64,000 nucleotides of DNA from Bradyrhizobium barranii subsp. barranii (GCF_017565645.3 NZ_CP086136.1:2246001-2310000), one strand, 5' to 3'. Positions 18,720 to 27,361 are shown, counted from the first letter of the stretch. Program-made: numbers and translations. The notes: generated from the sequence alone by a model not told the origin.

Positions 18720-19597
18720 ATGCCCGACTTTCACGGCGTCTTTCCCTACCTCGTTTCGCCTGTCGATGCCGATGGCACGGTGCGCACCGAGGTCCTCGGC
18801 AGGCTCTGCGACGATTTGATCGGCGCAGGCGTGCACGGGCTGACGCCGCTGGGTTCGACTGGTGAGTTCGCCTATCTCAATGCCGCGCAACGCACCGCGA
18901 TCGTGCAGACCACCATCCAGGCCGCGAACGGCCGCGTGCCGGTTGTGGCCGGCGTCGCATCCACCTCGACGGCGGACGCAGTGGCGCAGGCGAGGGCGTA
19001 TCAGAAGTGTGGTGCCAACGGCATCCTGGCGATCCTGGAAGCGTACTTTCCGCTCGCGATGCCCAGGTCGAATCCTACTTCCGCAGCATCGCGGATGCCG
19101 TCGACATCCCGGTCGTCATCTACACCAATCCGCAATTCCAGCGCTCCGACCTCACGCTCGACATCATCGCGCGCCTCGCTGAACATCCGCGCATCGGCTA
19201 CATCAAGGACGCCTCGACCAATACCGGCCGGCTGCTCTCGATCATGAACCGCTGCGGCGATGCCTTGCGCGTGTTCTCGGCTTCCGCCCATATCCCGGCG
19301 GCGGTGATGCTGATCGGCGGGCTCGGCTGGATGGCGGGACCGGCCTGCATCATCCCGCGCCAGAGCGTCGCGCTCTACGACCTCTGCAAGGCCGGCCGCT
19401 GGGACGAGGCCATGGCGCTCCAGCGCAGGCTGTGGCGGATCAACGAGGCTTTCGCTCGCTTCAACCTCGCCGCCTGCATCAAGGCGGGGCTGGCGATCCA
19501 GGGCTACGACGTCGGCGATCCCGTCCCGCCGCAGGCCGCGCTGTCGGCCGACGCCCGCAAGGTGGTGGAAGCGGCGTTGAGAGAGCTTTCTCCGTAG
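18720..19597 (+). pseudogene. Dihydrodipicolinate synthase/N-acetylneuraminate lyase family protein, frameshifted
   Basis: The start ATG at 18720 opens a class I aldolase ([28 protein letters not shown] with the family GSTGE loop). Frame 3 stays family-like to LEAYFPL at about 19053. It then turns to nonsense ([10 protein letters not shown]) and stops at 19247. Family sequence resumes in frame 2 as [19 protein letters not shown], with the catalytic Tyr in VIYTNPQF and the Schiff-base Lys in GYIKDAS, and runs to the stop at 19597. Loss of one base near 19053 (reading CCGCTCGCGATGCC where CCGCTCCGCGATGCC would restore the frame) explains it. All catalytic residues survive in the joined reading, so this is a recent mutation or a sequencing error. 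The reaction is not assigned. Confidence 0.82.
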
Positions 19598-19602
19598 CAG
19601 TG

Positions 19603-19698
19603 CCGTAGGGTGGGCAAAGCGTAGCGTGCCCACCGTCCTGGTCGCGTCCGTTGGATGATGGTGGGCACGGCGCAAGCGCGCCTTTGCCCACCCTACGG
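19603..19698. repeat. Palindromic intergenic repeat, family F copy 1
   Basis: Outer arms CCGTAGGGTGGGCAAAG and CTTTGCCCACCCTACGG are perfect inverted copies. Inner arms GCGTGCCCACC and GGTGGGCACGG pair as well. The unit starts six bases after the preceding stop codon and could fold as a long hairpin in the transcript. A degraded half copy is at 41151-41186. Confidence 0.88.
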
Positions 19699-19826
19699 AA
19701 TCGCGGATTTGCGAGACGGCATGCCGAAATCGTGGATATCCCGCCCAAAACCGCGGCTGGTATGCCTCCGATCGATCCGCTAAAAGGCTGCCCGCAGTTT
19801 CGAAAAGACCCTGAGGACCCCACGGA

Positions 19827-22151
19827 ATGAACATTCTTCCCGGCAATTTGCGTTTCGGAGCGGGCCAGCCCGTCAAGCGTTTGGAAGACCAGCGGCTGCT
19901 CACCGGGAAGGGTCAGTTCATCGACGACAAGCCGGAGGAGGGCGCGCTGTGGTTGCATGTGCTGCGCTCGCCGCATGCCCACGCGAAGATCGTCTCGATC
20001 GACACCGGCGCTGCGGCATCGATGCCGGGCGTCACCGCGATCTACACCGGCGCTGACCTCGTCAAGGACGATATCGGCACCATTCCGACCCTGAGCATCT
20101 TTAAGCGCCCCGACGGCAAGCCGATGACGGTGCCGCCGCGCCGCCTGCTCGCCCATGAGATCGTCCGCTACGCCGGCGAAGCGATTGCGGCGGTGGTTGC
20201 TTCCTCCCGCGCGGAAGCACAGAGCGCGGCCGAAGCGATCGTGATCGAATACGACGTGCAGCCCGCGGTGGTCGATCCCGTCGAGGCGGTCAAGCCCGGC
20301 GCGCCCGTGGTGTGGCCCGAGGCGCCCGACAACATCGTCGGTGCGATGAGCTATGGCGATGCCGCCAAGGCGGACGAGGCGTTTGCCAAGGCTGCGCATA
20401 CGGTCGAGCTCGACATCGTCAGCCAGCGTCTGGTGCCCTCCGCGATGGAGCCGCGCTCGACCATTGCCGAGATCGACAAGAAGACCGGCCGTCTTCTCCT
20501 GCATGTGCAGTCGCAGACCCCGGCCTCGACCCGCGACGTGCTCGCGGAAGCCGTGCTCAAGCGCCCCAAGGACAGCGTCCGCGTGCTGGTCGGCGACATC
20601 GGCGGCGGCTTTGGCCAGAAGACGAATCTCTATCCTGAGGACGGCATCGTCGCCTACGCCGCGACCAAGCTGAACCGGAAGATCCGCTGGCGCGGCGATC
20701 GCACCGACGAATTCGTCGGCGGCACCCACGGCCGCGATCTCACCTCGACCGCCTCCTTCGCGCTCGACGAGAAGGGCAAGGTGCTGGCCTATCGCGTCAA
20801 GTCGATCGGCTGCACGGGCGCTTACTCGTCGGGGGCGGCGAACATCATTCCGCTGGTGCTCGGGCCGTTCGTGCAGACCGGCGTCTACGATCTGCCGCTG
20901 GTGCATTTTGAGGTGCAGTCGGTGATGACTCACACCGCGCCGGTCGGCGCCTATCGCGGCGCGGGCCGGCCCGAGGCTGTGTTCATTGTCGAGCGCCTGT
21001 TCGACGCCGCCGCGCGAAAGATCGGCATGGATCCGCGTGCGATCCGCAAAGCGAACTACATCAAGCCGGCGCAGCTGCCCTACACCAACGCCGCCGGTCA
21101 GGTTTACGATTCCGGCGCCTTCGCCCACATGCTCGACCGTGCCGTGAAGCTTGCGGACTGGGACGGCTTTGCCGCGCGCAAGAAGGCGGCGAAGAAGAAG
21201 GGCCTGCTCTACGGCCGTGGGCTCACGTCCTACATCGAGTGGACCGGCGGCCGCGCGCACACCGAGAAGGTCAGCCTGCACGCGACGTCGCAGGGTCGCG
21301 TCGTGCTGCATTCCGGCACCATGGCGATGGGGCAGGGGCTGCAGACCACCTACACCCAGATGATCTCAGACACGCTCGGCATTGCCATGGACAAGATCGA
21401 CGTCGTCCAGGGCGACACTGATCTTGCGATGGGCTTCGGCAGCGTCGGCTCGCGCTCGCTGTTCGTCGGCGGCACGGCGGTCGCGGTCTCGTCCAACGAT
21501 CTGATCCAGAAGGCGCGCGAGAAGGCTGCCAACGTGCTCGAGACCTCGGTCGAGGACATCGAATATCAGGGCGGCATGCTCACCGTGGTCGGCACCGACC
21601 GCCGCATCAGCCTGTTCGATCTCGCCGAGAAGGAAGGCGGCGCCAAGCTGAGCGTCGATTCCGAGGGCGAAGTCGATGGCCCCAGCTGGCCGAACGGCAC
21701 GCATATCTGCGAGGTCGAGATCGATCCGGAGACCGGCGTGTCCAAGGTCGTGCGCTATACCACCGTCGACGACGTCGGCGTCGCCGTGAACCCGATGCTG
21801 GTCACCGGCCAGATCCATGGCGGCGTCGCGCAGGGCATCGGTCAGGCGTTGTATGAAGGCGTCTCCTATGATGCCGACGGTCAGCTCCTCACCGCGAGCT
21901 ACCAGGATTACTGCATCCCGCGGGCCGACGACGTTCCGCCGATCGTGGTGACGCTGGACGATTCCGCGCCCTGCCGCACCAATCCGCTTGGCGCCAAGGG
22001 CTGCGGCGAATCCGGTGCCATCGGCGGCCCGCCCTGCGTCACCAACGGCGTGATGGACGCGCTCGCCGAGCTCGGCATCACCCAGCTGAATACGCCGCTG
22101 ACGCCGCAGAAGATCTGGAAGGCGATCAGGGACGCGAAGGTGGGCGCCTAA
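19827..22151 (+). CDS. Xanthine dehydrogenase-family molybdopterin subunit, CoxL-like (form II active-site loop)
   Basis: The 774-residue protein is the large, molybdenum-cofactor-binding subunit of the CO dehydrogenase/xanthine oxidase family. It begins RFGAGQPVKRLEDQRLLTGKG, as CoxL proteins do (read in parts). It contains VGDIGGGFGQKTN, the loop AYRGAGR at residues 375-381, and the catalytic glutamate in GAKGCGESGAIGG (E728). True form I CO dehydrogenases carry AYRCSFR in that loop; the AYRGAGR version marks form II enzymes, whose physiological substrate is often uncertain. The FAD (CoxM) and 2Fe-2S (CoxS) subunits are not next to it, so it must use subunits encoded elsewhere. The start at 19827 follows a GAGGA-type site. 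Confidence 0.9.
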   Translation: MNILPGNLRFGAGQPVKRLEDQRLLTGKGQFIDDKPEEGALWLHVLRSPHAHAKIVSIDTGAAASMPGVTAIYTGADLVKDDIGTIPTLSIFKRPDGKPMTVPPRRLLAHEIVRYAGEAIAAVVASSRAEAQSAAEAIVIEYDVQPAVVDPVEAVKPGAPVVWPEAPDNIVGAMSYGDAAKADEAFAKAAHTVELDIVSQRLVPSAMEPRSTIAEIDKKTGRLLLHVQSQTPASTRDVLAEAVLKRPKDSVRVLVGDIGGGFGQKTNLYPEDGIVAYAATKLNRKIRWRGDRTDEFVGGTHGRDLTSTASFALDEKGKVLAYRVKSIGCTGAYSSGAANIIPLVLGPFVQTGVYDLPLVHFEVQSVMTHTAPVGAYRGAGRPEAVFIVERLFDAAARKIGMDPRAIRKANYIKPAQLPYTNAAGQVYDSGAFAHMLDRAVKLADWDGFAARKKAAKKKGLLYGRGLTSYIEWTGGRAHTEKVSLHATSQGRVVLHSGTMAMGQGLQTTYTQMISDTLGIAMDKIDVVQGDTDLAMGFGSVGSRSLFVGGTAVAVSSNDLIQKAREKAANVLETSVEDIEYQGGMLTVVGTDRRISLFDLAEKEGGAKLSVDSEGEVDGPSWPNGTHICEVEIDPETGVSKVVRYTTVDDVGVAVNPMLVTGQIHGGVAQGIGQALYEGVSYDADGQLLTASYQDYCIPRADDVPPIVVTLDDSAPCRTNPLGAKGCGESGAIGGPPCVTNGVMDALAELGITQLNTPLTPQKIWKAIRDAKVGA

Positions 22152-22158
22152 CATTCCA

Positions 22159-22306
22159 CTGTCGTCCCGGGGCGCGCAACGCGCGAACCCGGGACCCATA
22201 ACCACAGGACGTTGTTTGACGAAGACTCGTGGTGACCATCTCGCGCTATAACCTCACCCTGTGGTTATGGGTCCCGGATCTGCGCTTCGCTTGTCCGGGA
22301 CGACAG
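22159..22306. repeat. Long inverted repeat element, family B copy 1
   Basis: The unit begins CTGTCGTCCCGG and ends CCGGGACGACAG. Inner arms GGGACCCATAACCACAGG and CCTGTGGTTATGGGTCCC pair over the same axis, around a centre with GACGAAGACTCGTGGT. Copies at 31825-31971 and 41187-41345 share ends, inner arms and the GACTCGT centre. Length is about 150 bases, and no reading frame is apparent. Confidence 0.9.
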
Positions 22307-22330
22307 CGAGTGCGAGGCGCCAGCTCGCCC

Positions 22331-23527
22331 TCAAATCCCCAGCATCATCTTCGCGATGATGTCGCGCTGGATCTCCGAGGTGCCGCCGAAGATCGTGTAG
22401 GCCCGGCCGTTGAGATATTCCGGCACCACCGTCAGCATCTCCTCAGGCGTCGCCGGCGCGTGGTTGAGCTTGTAGAGCGGGCGCATCGGCTCGACCGCGA
22501 GGGCGTCGTGGCCGATCACGTCGGCGCCGAGCCGTGTCACGGCCTGCCGGATCTCGCTGTTGCGCAGCTTCAGGATCGACGACACTGCGCCGGGATTTTG
22601 CCCGGTCTGAAGTGCGGAGAGCACGCGCAGCTCGGTCATCTCCAGTGCGTCGATGTCGATTTCGACCTCGGAGATGCGCACGGCGATATCGGGGCTGTCG
22701 ATCGCGCGGCCGGTCAGGTCCGACTCGGCCAGCTCCGCGATCGCCTTCAGTCCCTCGCGCAGCTTCGCTGACGCAATGCCGGAGCCCCGCTCGAACTCGA
22801 GCAGATATTTGCCGTAGGTCCAGCCTTTGCCTTCGTCGCCGACGCGGTTGGCCACGGGCACGCGCACATCGTCGAAGAACACCTGGTTGACCTCGTGGTC
22901 ACCGCCGATGGTTAGGATCGGTCGTGTCGTGATTCCGGGCGTCTTCATGTCGATCAGAATAAAACTGATGCCGTCCTGCTGCCGCGGTCCGTCGCTGGTG
23001 CGCACCAGCGCGAACATGCGGTTGGCGTGGTGGGCGTGCGTGGTCCAGATTTTTGTGCCGTTGATAATGTAGTCCTCGCCGTCGCGCGCCGCGCGCGTCT
23101 TCAGCGACGAGAGATCGGAGCCGGAGCCCGGTTCGGAATAGCCCTGGCACCAATAATCCTCGCCGGAGAGGATGCGTGGCAGATAAAAATTCTTCTGCGC
23201 CGCCGAGCCGAAACCGATGATGACGGGTCCCACCATCTTGACGCCCATCACGTTGACATTGGGCACGCCGGCCCGAGCGCTTTCGGTCTCGAAAATCCAG
23301 CGCTGCGCCGGCGTCCAGTCCGGACCGCCATATTCGACCGGCCAGCCCGGTGCGCCCCAGCCCTGCCGGTGCAGCGCGCGCTGCCAGGCCATGCCGATAT
23401 CAGGGTCGGAGAATACCGACGGCGTCAGCGCGGTTGCGCGCTTCATCTCCTCGGTGAGATTCTTGGCGATGAAGCCGCGCACCTCGTCCTGGAAGGCGCG
23501 CTCCTCGGTGTTGAACGAGAGGTCCAT
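22331..23527 (-). CDS. Acyl-CoA dehydrogenase (FadE-like)
   Basis: This 398-residue flavoprotein would introduce the alpha-beta double bond in an acyl-CoA. Family signs are the N-terminal helix start MDLSFNTEERAFQDEVRGF, the FAD/substrate segment CQGYSEPGSGSDLSSLKTRA (about residues 127-146), IINGTKIWTTHAHHANRM, and the C-terminal FGGTSEIQRDIIAKMML. It is the last gene of an operon with a second, shorter acyl-CoA dehydrogenase (15 bases upstream) and an enoyl-CoA hydratase. Two unlike dehydrogenases side by side are typical of heteromeric enzymes such as PimC/PimD or those used for branched and cyclic acids. The actual acyl group is unknown. Confidence 0.9.
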   Translation of the reverse strand: MDLSFNTEERAFQDEVRGFIAKNLTEEMKRATALTPSVFSDPDIGMAWQRALHRQGWGAPGWPVEYGGPDWTPAQRWIFETESARAGVPNVNVMGVKMVGPVIIGFGSAAQKNFYLPRILSGEDYWCQGYSEPGSGSDLSSLKTRAARDGEDYIINGTKIWTTHAHHANRMFALVRTSDGPRQQDGISFILIDMKTPGITTRPILTIGGDHEVNQVFFDDVRVPVANRVGDEGKGWTYGKYLLEFERGSGIASAKLREGLKAIAELAESDLTGRAIDSPDIAVRISEVEIDIDALEMTELRVLSALQTGQNPGAVSSILKLRNSEIRQAVTRLGADVIGHDALAVEPMRPLYKLNHAPATPEEMLTVVPEYLNGRAYTIFGGTSEIQRDIIAKMMLGI

Positions 23528-23542
23528 GATGCGCTCCTTGTG

Positions 23543-24682
23543 TCAGGCCGTGTGGCCGAGCTGGGCGTGGCGGCTGTAATGGTGCGCGCTGCCGCCGAAC
23601 AGCGTGTCGAAGGCGACCAGCCGCTTGAAATAGGCGCCGACCTCGAGCTCCTCGGTGACGCCCATGCCGCCATGAAGCTGGATCGACTGCTCGCCGACGA
23701 AGCGCGCGCATTTGCCGATCTTCGCTTTCGCACCGGAGGCGGCGCGGGCGCGCTCGACCGGCGGGCTATCTGCCTTCAGCGCGGCGCGCAGCGCCATCGA
23801 GCGCGCCTCGTCGACCTGCATCGCCATGTCGGCGAGGCGGTGGCGGATCACCTGGTTGGCCGAGAGCGGCCGGCCAAACTGCTTTCGGATCTTGGTGTAT
23901 TCCAAGGTGGTGTCGAGCAGCGTCTGCATGATGCCGACGGCTTCGGCACCGAGCGCAGCCATGGCGCGGTCAACGGCCCATTCGATCGCGGGCAGGGCGT
24001 CGTGTCCGTCGCCGAGCAGGGCATCCTCCGGCAGCTCGACGCCTGATAGTTCGATGTTGCAGGCCCGTCCGCCGCCGAGACGCTCATAGTCGCTGATGGC
24101 GAGGCTCGGCGTCTTCGCCGGAACCAGGAACAGGCCGATCCGCCCCGAAGGTCCCTGATGGTCGTGGACATGCGCGGAGACGATGATCTCGTCGGCGGCG
24201 TGGCCGTCGAGCACCGCGATCTTGTTGCCGGCAAGGCGCCAGCCTCGCGCCGTCTTGTGGGCGACGGTCGCGACTTTTGCGAGATCGAACCGCGCCGCGC
24301 GCTCGGAATGCGCAAAGGCGAGCTTCAGCGATCCATCCGCGACCTTGGGCAGCCGCGCCTGCTTCTGAGCGGTACTGCCGCATTTGTCGATCAGCGAGGC
24401 TCCAAGCACCACCGTTGCAACATACGGCTCCGACACCAGCCCGCGGCCAAAGGCTTCCATCAATATGCCGATCTCGACCGCGCCGCCACCGAGCCCGTCG
24501 AACTCTTCGGGAATCGGCAGCGCCAGCCAACCAAGCTCGGCGAACTGCTTCCACACCGCAGGGCTGAAGCCAAACGAGTCCTTCGCCATTTTGCGGCGAT
24601 GATCGGCGTCGTAGCTTTCGGCCACAAAGCGCTCTGCGCTTTCGCGCAGCAGCCGTTGCTCGTCACTCAGGTTGAGGTCCAT
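23543..24682 (-). CDS. Acyl-CoA dehydrogenase, divergent small partner subunit
   Basis: The 379-residue protein begins MDLNLSDEQRLLRESAERFV and ends FDTLFGGSAHHYSRH. The C-terminal QLHGGMGVTEELEVGAYFKR is a family hallmark. The central FAD part (LKLAFAHSERAARFDL) is less conserved than in its neighbour. Its pairing with a canonical dehydrogenase 15 bases downstream suggests an alpha-beta heteromer in which only one subunit may be active. I chose the start at 24682 (MDLNLS); the longer frame upstream reads as noise and overlaps the hydratase gene. The hydratase stop lies four bases ahead of this start, so the genes are probably co-transcribed. Confidence 0.88.
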   Translation of the reverse strand: MDLNLSDEQRLLRESAERFVAESYDADHRRKMAKDSFGFSPAVWKQFAELGWLALPIPEEFDGLGGGAVEIGILMEAFGRGLVSEPYVATVVLGASLIDKCGSTAQKQARLPKVADGSLKLAFAHSERAARFDLAKVATVAHKTARGWRLAGNKIAVLDGHAADEIIVSAHVHDHQGPSGRIGLFLVPAKTPSLAISDYERLGGGRACNIELSGVELPEDALLGDGHDALPAIEWAVDRAMAALGAEAVGIMQTLLDTTLEYTKIRKQFGRPLSANQVIRHRLADMAMQVDEARSMALRAALKADSPPVERARAASGAKAKIGKCARFVGEQSIQLHGGMGVTEELEVGAYFKRLVAFDTLFGGSAHHYSRHAQLGHTA

Positions 24683-24686
24683 GTCG

Positions 24687-25541
24687 TTACTCCGCGGCCG
24701 CCGGCGGCTTGCGCACGGAGGGATGCAGTCCTGATGGATCGACCACCATGCCGAACTGCTGAAGGTTGTGGGCGTGACAGAGCTGATGCAGCGCAAAGGC
24801 CTGGTCGATCGCGGCGGGCTGGCCCATCACATCGACCGAGCGATTTACCGCCTCCTTGGTCAGCTTCAGCGCGAAGGACGGCTTTGATGCGATCCGGCGC
24901 GCCAGCTCCAGCACCGACGCTGAAAGCTCCGCGCGCGGCACGACCCGATTGACCATGCCGAGCTGATGCGCCTCCTGCGCACTCCATGCGTCGGCGGTGA
25001 ACAGGAATTCCTTGGCCTTGCGCGGGCCGAGCTCCCAGGGATGCACGAACCATTCGACCCCGCAGACGCCCATGGTCACCACGGGATCGCAGAACTGCGC
25101 GTCGTCGCTGGCGACGATGAGGTCGCAGGCCCAGGCCAGCATCAATCCGCCGGCGATGCACTTGCCGTGCACCTCGGCAATGGTCGGCTTGGCCAGGTTG
25201 CGCCAGCGCCGCGTGATCTGGAGATATATTTCCTGCTCGCGCGCGAAGCGGCCATGCGCGTTCGCCTCCGCAAAGCCACCCCAATTTCCGATCGGCGGAA
25301 AATCGACGCCTGCGGCGTTCTTGCCGCCGGGGCGCAGATCGTGGCCCGATGAGAAATGCGGCCCGTTGCCGGCGAGGATGATGACCTTGACCGCGTCGTC
25401 CTGCACCGCGGCGTCGAAGGCGGCGTTGAGGTCGTAGGTCATCTGCAGGTTCTGCGCGTTGCGCGCCTCGGGCCGGTTCATCACGATCCGGGCAATCGCC
25501 GGCTCGGGCCTCTCCACGAGGATGGTCTCGAACGAGCTCAT
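24687..25541 (-). CDS. Enoyl-CoA hydratase/isomerase family protein
   Basis: The 284-residue crotonase-fold protein would hydrate an enoyl-CoA made by the dehydrogenases behind it. Motifs seen are RIVMNRPEARNAQNLQMTYD near residue 20, the first oxyanion loop IILAGNGPHFSSGHDLR, and the second KPTIAEVHGKCIAGGLMLAWACD (in parts). GAEWF-type sequence appears as MGVCGVEWFVHPWELG, so one of the two catalytic glutamates of ordinary hydratases is not clearly present. The reaction could therefore be isomerisation or another crotonase reaction. The start at 25541 gives a normal N-terminus (MSSFETILVERPEP). It is the first gene of the three-gene acyl-CoA operon, which diverges from lemA. Confidence 0.9.
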   Translation of the reverse strand: MSSFETILVERPEPAIARIVMNRPEARNAQNLQMTYDLNAAFDAAVQDDAVKVIILAGNGPHFSSGHDLRPGGKNAAGVDFPPIGNWGGFAEANAHGRFAREQEIYLQITRRWRNLAKPTIAEVHGKCIAGGLMLAWACDLIVASDDAQFCDPVVTMGVCGVEWFVHPWELGPRKAKEFLFTADAWSAQEAHQLGMVNRVVPRAELSASVLELARRIASKPSFALKLTKEAVNRSVDVMGQPAAIDQAFALHQLCHAHNLQQFGMVVDPSGLHPSVRKPPAAAE

Positions 25542-25712
25542 CGCGTTCCCCTTGGCGTTTCCGTTCTTGTTTTGCTCAAGTTGACTATGTCGGCCAGGGA
25601 TAGGCAAGGGGCTTGCGTCAGGCGGTTGCTTTTCGCGTCGCCGGCACAAGATGTCTGGCACCGCGCGCGTTCAATCTGATAGTTTACGCCAGATTTCACC
25701 GGGAGGAATTTG

Positions 25713-26321
25713 ATGCGCAAGATCCTGACCGTGCTGGCGGCTCTGGCCTCGCTGAGCCTGACCAATTGCGGCTACAACGCGATCCAGAGCGAGGACGAGC
25801 AGATCAAGGGCAACTGGTCCGAGGTCGTGAACCAGTATCAGCGCCGCGCCGATCTCGTGCCCAATCTCGTCAACTCGGTAAAGGGCTTTGCGCAGCAGGA
25901 GAAGGACGTGCTGCTCGGCGTCACTAATGCGCGCGCCAAGGTCGGCAGCATCCAGGCGACGCCTGAGGTGCTGAACGACCCCGCCGCCTTCCAGAAGTTC
26001 CAGGCCGCCCAGGGCGAGCTCTCCAGCGCGCTGTCACGTCTCTTGGTCGTCACCGAGAACTATCCGCAGCTTAAGTCCGATGCGCTGTTCAAGGATTTGA
26101 TGTCGCAGCTCGAAGGCACCGAGAACCGCATCACGGTCGCGCGCAACCGCTACATCAAGGCGGTGCAGGACTATAACGTCACCATTCGCTCCTTCCCGAG
26201 CAACCTCACCGCGATGATGTTCGGCTACAAGGAGAAGCCGAATTTCGCGGTCGAGAACGAAAAGGAGATCTCGACCGCGCCGAAGGTCGATTTCAACCCG
26301 GCGCCCGCGCCGTCGAAGTAA
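25713..26321 (+). CDS. lemA: LemA family lipoprotein
   Basis: GGGAGGA at 25701-25707 sets the start at ATG 25713. The 202-residue protein opens with a hydrophobic leader and a lipobox-like LTNC, with C19 as the probable lipidated residue; asparagine before the cysteine is less usual. The core NWSEVVNQYQRRADLVPNLV and the later AQGELSSALSRLLVVTENYP are characteristic of LemA, a helical bundle at the cell surface or periplasm. VARNRYIKAVQDYN and FPSNLTAMMFGYKEKPNF close the domain. It heads a lemA-TPM-TPM gene set of the kind often found together. The function of LemA is not established; roles in envelope or phospholipid stress have been suggested for such clusters. Confidence 0.93.
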   Translation: MRKILTVLAALASLSLTNCGYNAIQSEDEQIKGNWSEVVNQYQRRADLVPNLVNSVKGFAQQEKDVLLGVTNARAKVGSIQATPEVLNDPAAFQKFQAAQGELSSALSRLLVVTENYPQLKSDALFKDLMSQLEGTENRITVARNRYIKAVQDYNVTIRSFPSNLTAMMFGYKEKPNFAVENEKEISTAPKVDFNPAPAPSK

Positions 26322-26363
26322 GTGCGTTCGATTTTGCGAATGCGCCCAGCCCCACCCACCGCC

Positions 26364-26465
26364 GTCATTCCCCGCGAAGGCGGGGAATCCAGTACGCCGC
26401 GGCTCCTCCGTAGTCCTCTGGCGTCTCTGGAATACTGGATCGCCCGGTCAAGCCGGGCGATGACA
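26364..26465. repeat. Palindromic intergenic repeat, family C copy 1
   Basis: The left arm GTCATTCCCCGCGAAGGCGG and right arm CCGGTCAAGCCGGGCGATGAC share the axis, with inner arms GGAATCCAGTAC and ATACTGGATCG. The last bases GCGATGACAG overlap the start codon (26460) of the next gene. Copies occur at 49044-49145 and 57791-57894. Confidence 0.9.
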
Positions 26466-27356
26466 GCGAATGTGTGGCGGGCGCTTATCGCATTCGTGCT
26501 GCTGATTGGCTGCTCGTTACCCACCTTCGCCGATGTCGCCATCCCCCAACTCACCGGTCGCGTGGTCGACCAGACCGGCACGCTGTCGAGCGCCGACATC
26601 GCCGCGTTGTCGCAAAAGCTACGTGATTTCGAGACGCGCAAGGGCAGCCAGGTCGCCGTCCTGATTGTACCGACGACCCAGCCGGAGACGATCGAGCAGT
26701 TCTCGATCCGCGTCGCCGACGCCTGGAAGGTCGGCCGCAAGAAGGTGGACGACGGCGCGATCCTCGTCGTTGCCAAGAACGATCGCCATTTGCGCATCGA
26801 GGTCGGTTACGGCCTCGAGGGCGCGCTCACCGACGTGACGTCCCGGCGCATCATCGACGAGATCATCACGCCGAAATTCAGGACGGGCGATTTCGCCGGC
26901 GGCATCTCGGATGGCGTCGATCGCATGATCCGCGTGATCGACGGCGAGCCGCTGCCGGTACCTTCGCCGACTGTGAATTTCGGCAATCTGGACGATATTG
27001 CGCCGCTGTTCATTGTGACGCTGTTCGCCTCGATCGGGGTCGGCGGCTTCTTCCGGGCCATGCTGGGGCGGCTGCTTGGCTCATTGGCGACCGGCGGCAT
27101 CATCGCAGCGCTGGCCTGGCTCATTCTCGGGTCCTTTGCAATCGCGCTCGCGCTCGGAGCGCTGGGCTTCGTCATAGGCTTCATCGCCGATCTGTTTGCG
27201 GCGATGGCGCCAAGCTCGGGATCGTCGCGCGGCGGCTCGTGGTCGAGCGGCTCTTCGGGGGGCGGCTGGAGCAGCGGATCGTCGTCCAGCGACAGCGGCG
27301 GCTTCAGCGGCGGTGGTGGCAGTTTTGGCGGCGGCGGCGCCTCGGGGAGCTGGTAG
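26460..27356 (+). CDS. TPM-domain membrane protein (YgcG-like) with glycine/serine-rich tail
   Basis: The 298-residue protein has a signal peptide (residues 1-24, ending LPTFA before DVAIPQL). A TPM domain follows (about 28-150, beginning LTGRVVDQTGTLSSADIAAL and containing QVAVLIVPTTQPETIEQFS). Two to three hydrophobic helices lie at about 175-245. The tail is built from SSGSS, GGGW and GGGGSFGGGG. This order is that of YgcG proteins that accompany lemA. The start is odd. ATG 26460 lies in the right end of a palindromic repeat, and the frame stays open through the whole repeat back to 26322. GTG 26472 is the alternative. The repeat separates this gene from lemA. Confidence 0.88.
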   Translation: MTANVWRALIAFVLLIGCSLPTFADVAIPQLTGRVVDQTGTLSSADIAALSQKLRDFETRKGSQVAVLIVPTTQPETIEQFSIRVADAWKVGRKKVDDGAILVVAKNDRHLRIEVGYGLEGALTDVTSRRIIDEIITPKFRTGDFAGGISDGVDRMIRVIDGEPLPVPSPTVNFGNLDDIAPLFIVTLFASIGVGGFFRAMLGRLLGSLATGGIIAALAWLILGSFAIALALGALGFVIGFIADLFAAMAPSSGSSRGGSWSSGSSGGGWSSGSSSSDSGGFSGGGGSFGGGGASGSW

Positions 27357-27361
27357 CGGTC

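Noticed and set aside
22159..22306. Possible CRISPR or attachment site in the repeated palindromes
   Set aside because: The repeats are dispersed single units with internal symmetry, not direct repeats with spacers, and no integrase or tRNA is nearby.
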